Of a DNA stretch of 64,000 bases, positions 62,445-64,000 are shown in pieces; position 1 is the first letter of the stretch, and every line of letters begins with the position of its first letter. The DNA is from Halosimplex rubrum. Its GTDB lineage: Archaea > Halobacteriota > Halobacteria > Halobacteriales > Haloarculaceae. Both the position numbers and the translations under genes were made by a program. The notes below the pieces were generated by a model. That model saw only the letters and a list, made by a program, of their open reading frames with translations. It made no database searches and was not told where the DNA came from. The stretch covers positions 744,001 through 808,000 of the forward strand of contig NZ_CP058910.1 in the NCBI RefSeq assembly GCF_013415885.1, written 5' to 3'.

Positions 62445-62957
62445 TCAGCGCCGGCACTGACATTCGTAGGAGCGGTTCGCGAAGCGTTTCACGTAGTCGT
62501 GGACGACTACCGCGAGATCGAACATCGCCTCGGCCTGCTGTGCGGCCGCGACCGTGTCCCGGTAGTACGCCGCTGCCCGGTTATCGCGGTACAGTTGTTT
62601 CAGCCGTCGAGCGGTTGCCTCGGTGATCAGATTCAGACTGGCGGCCCGGTCGTAGGCGCGATCGTGTCCTTCGCGGAAATCGTCGACGGTATCGTTCGAC
62701 GCCGTTAGCGCGTAGAACTCCAGCGTCCGCTCGATGGCGGCGAAGGACATCTCGATGACGCTCGTGTGGTAGCCGTCGTGGTCGCGGAGCAGCCGACACG
62801 CGTCCAGCAGCCGGCACGCCTTCCGTAGCTGGATCACGTCGGCGTCATGGTCGCTGGGGTCGAGCCCTTTCTCGTAATCCGGCCGGCCCAGCTGGCCGCC
62901 AAATGCGTCCTCGGCGTGGGCGACGGCCTCAGCGAGTTCGTCGGGCTCGTCAGGCAC
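62445..62957 (-). CDS. HEPN-like protein partnered with a MNT nucleotidyltransferase
   Basis: A 170-residue all-helical protein, the second gene of a two-gene module. Helices run over about 35-60, 63-90, 95-115 and 118-160. Position and helical content match the HEPN partner of MNT-HEPN toxin-antitoxin pairs. The typical R-x4-6-H RNase motif is not clear; the corresponding stretch is YRDNRAAAYYRDTVAA, with Tyr where His is expected. The start is GTG 62957, overlapping the MNT gene by 8 bases. The HEPN label is thus partly contextual. Confidence 0.7.
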   Translation of the reverse strand: MPDEPDELAEAVAHAEDAFGGQLGRPDYEKGLDPSDHDADVIQLRKACRLLDACRLLRDHDGYHTSVIEMSFAAIERTLEFYALTASNDTVDDFREGHDRAYDRAASLNLITEATARRLKQLYRDNRAAAYYRDTVAAAQQAEAMFDLAVVVHDYVKRFANRSYECQCRR

Positions 62958-63630
62958 CGCTCAACACCTCGTGTTTGAGATCCCGGAGCGTGTCGCTCTC
63001 GACGAGCGTGATCGCGTCGGCGAACACGTCTTCGAGGCGGTCGCCGTGACCGCGGGCCGATTCGGCCGTCTCGACGAGGATCTGGAACTCGTAGCGGTCG
63101 CCGTTGAACCGCTCGGTGCCCAGTTCCTTCGCGAGTTCGTTGGCGCGGTGCTGGTCGGCGCGGCCGTCGGCCAGCACCCAGAGGTCGATGTCGCTCTGGC
63201 GGTCGGCCCGGCCGCGGGCGACGCTACCGAACACGAGGACGCCTTTTACCGCGCCAAGCTCGTCGCGGATGCGGGCGAGCGCCGCGCGGACGGGCGGGTG
63301 GAACTCGGGTTGTGGGATGCTCAGGACGGGGTCGTCGGGCTTCGTCACGCGGCGGCGGTTGATGCCGACCAGCCGGCGGTTGCCTTCGCTCTCGACGACG
63401 ACCAGTCCGTTGGGTTCGAGGACGTCGACAGCCCGTTTTACCGACTGGGCGGCGTTGTCGGTGAGCCGCCCGAGTTCGCGGATCGTGAACTGCTCGTCGG
63501 GGTTGTCGAGCAATAGCCGGAGGAGCTCGTCGGTGGCCGAGTGGCGGAACAGGTCGGGATCCGGTGCCGGTACCGGGAGCCCGACCGTGGCCCGTTCCGT
63601 CCCACCCGCCGCACTCTTTTGTCTCGTCAT
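62950..63630 (-). CDS. HTH plus MNT-type nucleotidyltransferase (antitoxin-like)
   Basis: A 226-residue protein with an N-terminal winged HTH (about 30-85: DELLRLLLDNPDEQFTIREL) and a minimal nucleotidyltransferase domain. The NTase signature is VFGSVARGRADRQSDIDLWV, with Gly135-Ser136 and Asp147/Asp149 for metal. In MNT-HEPN pairs the MNT enzyme AMPylates and silences the HEPN toxin; the HTH could also bind the operon promoter. It is divergent from rlmE. Confidence 0.88.
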   Translation of the reverse strand: MTRQKSAAGGTERATVGLPVPAPDPDLFRHSATDELLRLLLDNPDEQFTIRELGRLTDNAAQSVKRAVDVLEPNGLVVVESEGNRRLVGINRRRVTKPDDPVLSIPQPEFHPPVRAALARIRDELGAVKGVLVFGSVARGRADRQSDIDLWVLADGRADQHRANELAKELGTERFNGDRYEFQILVETAESARGHGDRLEDVFADAITLVESDTLRDLKHEVLSGA

Positions 63631-63800
63631 ACGTTATGTGTCCCGCCTCACGAGACAATAGTCTTGGGCTGGCGTGGTCCGATACGGACGGCAAGCGCTA
63701 TCCGACGGTCCTTTCCCCTTCGACGGCGTCTCTCCCCCTATGAACGAACATTCGCCCGCGGTTTCCACGCGATACACCACGGAGAACCCGGTGACGTACC

Positions 63801-63828
63801 CATGAGCGGCAAAGACGAGTACTACAAC
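63801..63828 (+). repeat. Right copy of the direct repeat (intact rlmE start)
   Basis: The intact original of the broken copy at 62376-62402. It covers the C before the rlmE ATG and the first nine codons. The two copies bracket about 1.4 kb that contain only the HEPN-MNT module. Confidence 0.75.
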
Positions 63829-64000
63829 AAGGCCAAACAGCAGGGGTATCGCGCCCGCTCGGCGTACAAGCTCCAGCAACTGGACGAGACGGCCGGCCTC
63901 TTCGGGCCGGGCAACACCGTCGTCGACCTCGGCGCGGCGCCCGGCGGCTGGCTGCAGGTCGCCGCCGAGCGCGTCGACGACTACGGCACCATCGTCGGCG
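63802..64000 (+). CDS. rlmE: 23S rRNA (uridine-2'-O-)methyltransferase, N-terminal part
   Basis: Only the first 66 residues lie in the window. They read MSGKDEYYNKAKQQGYRARS, then AYKLQQLDETAGLF and the SAM motif VVDLGAAPGGWLQVAAERV, which is diagnostic of FtsJ/RlmE. The enzyme 2'-O-methylates 23S rRNA in the A-loop region; K-D-K-E catalytic residues beyond the first Lys are outside the window. It is divergent from the MNT gene, with 171 bases between. Confidence 0.93.
   Translation, partial: MSGKDEYYNKAKQQGYRARSAYKLQQLDETAGLFGPGNTVVDLGAAPGGWLQVAAERVDDYGTIVG

Overview
The window is a piece of a haloarchaeal chromosome. DNA is very GC-rich (about 70% in most genes). The predicted proteins are strongly acidic, and several genes start right behind an A/T-rich box as leaderless haloarchaeal genes do. 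Archaeal and halobacterial marker families are present: PCNA clamp, NurA, HemAT, a halobacterial 2Fe-2S ferredoxin, a HalOD1 domain, a Bat-type regulator, TraB, a type IV pilin and a prepilin peptidase. A member of the Haloarculaceae or a relative is my guess, not something the sequence proves. No rRNA, tRNA or CRISPR array was seen.

Layout. 1-13.7 kb: a histidine kinase tail, then housekeeping and small-molecule genes (hemB, DedA-like, GNAT, CinA-like, nurA with a coupled partner, Nudix, gpmI, a hicB-hicA pair, oxidoreductases, a ferritin-like protein, a CBS site-2 protease). 13.8-16.9 kb: a sugar-phosphate isomerase-like protein, a cupin and a GCS2-type glutamate-cysteine ligase homologue. 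17.0-18.4 kb: a tnpB-only IS200/IS605-family element with hairpin ends, lower in GC than the host. 18.5-23 kb: a membrane protein, a DUF1611 protein, a nested inverted-repeat region, a Vms1/VLRF1-type release factor and ahcY. 23.2-30.3 kb: a signalling cluster with a REC-PAS protein, a HalOD1 protein with a small partner, and a 1840-residue regulator built from a LOV domain, eight more PAS domains, two GAF domains and a Bat-type HTH. 30.4-39.9 kb: a methyltransferase, a pilin, a CNNM/CorC protein, a tightly coupled hisB-ACT-ferredoxin operon, a divergent MFS/TrmB pair and hisA. 40-46.3 kb: HemAT, a Pit phosphate transporter, ferredoxin, and a membrane-free transducer whose sensor is an amide/urea-type substrate-binding protein. 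46.6-54 kb: prepilin peptidase, a subtilisin-like protein lacking its usual Asp, MBL and PPOX proteins, and a TraB plus site-2 protease operon. 54.2-57.5 kb: a dCACHE chemoreceptor split by a one-base frameshift. 57.6-64 kb: an AI-2E family protein, PCNA, a Tat/PGF-CTERM surface protein, a Spo0M-like protein, an NmrA protein, a MNT-HEPN module bracketed by copies of the rlmE start, and the beginning of rlmE.

How the genes relate. The distinctive theme is sensing. Oxygen (HemAT), a small amide-like ligand (the substrate-binding-protein transducer), an extracellular ligand (the dCACHE receptor) and probably blue light (LOV-Bat) are each read by a separate protein. The three transducers would all act on a CheA/CheW system encoded elsewhere. 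The strongest candidates for something new are the cytosolic substrate-binding-protein/MCP fusion, the LOV plus poly-PAS Bat-type regulator, the split poly-HAMP receptor and the MNT-HEPN insertion at rlmE.
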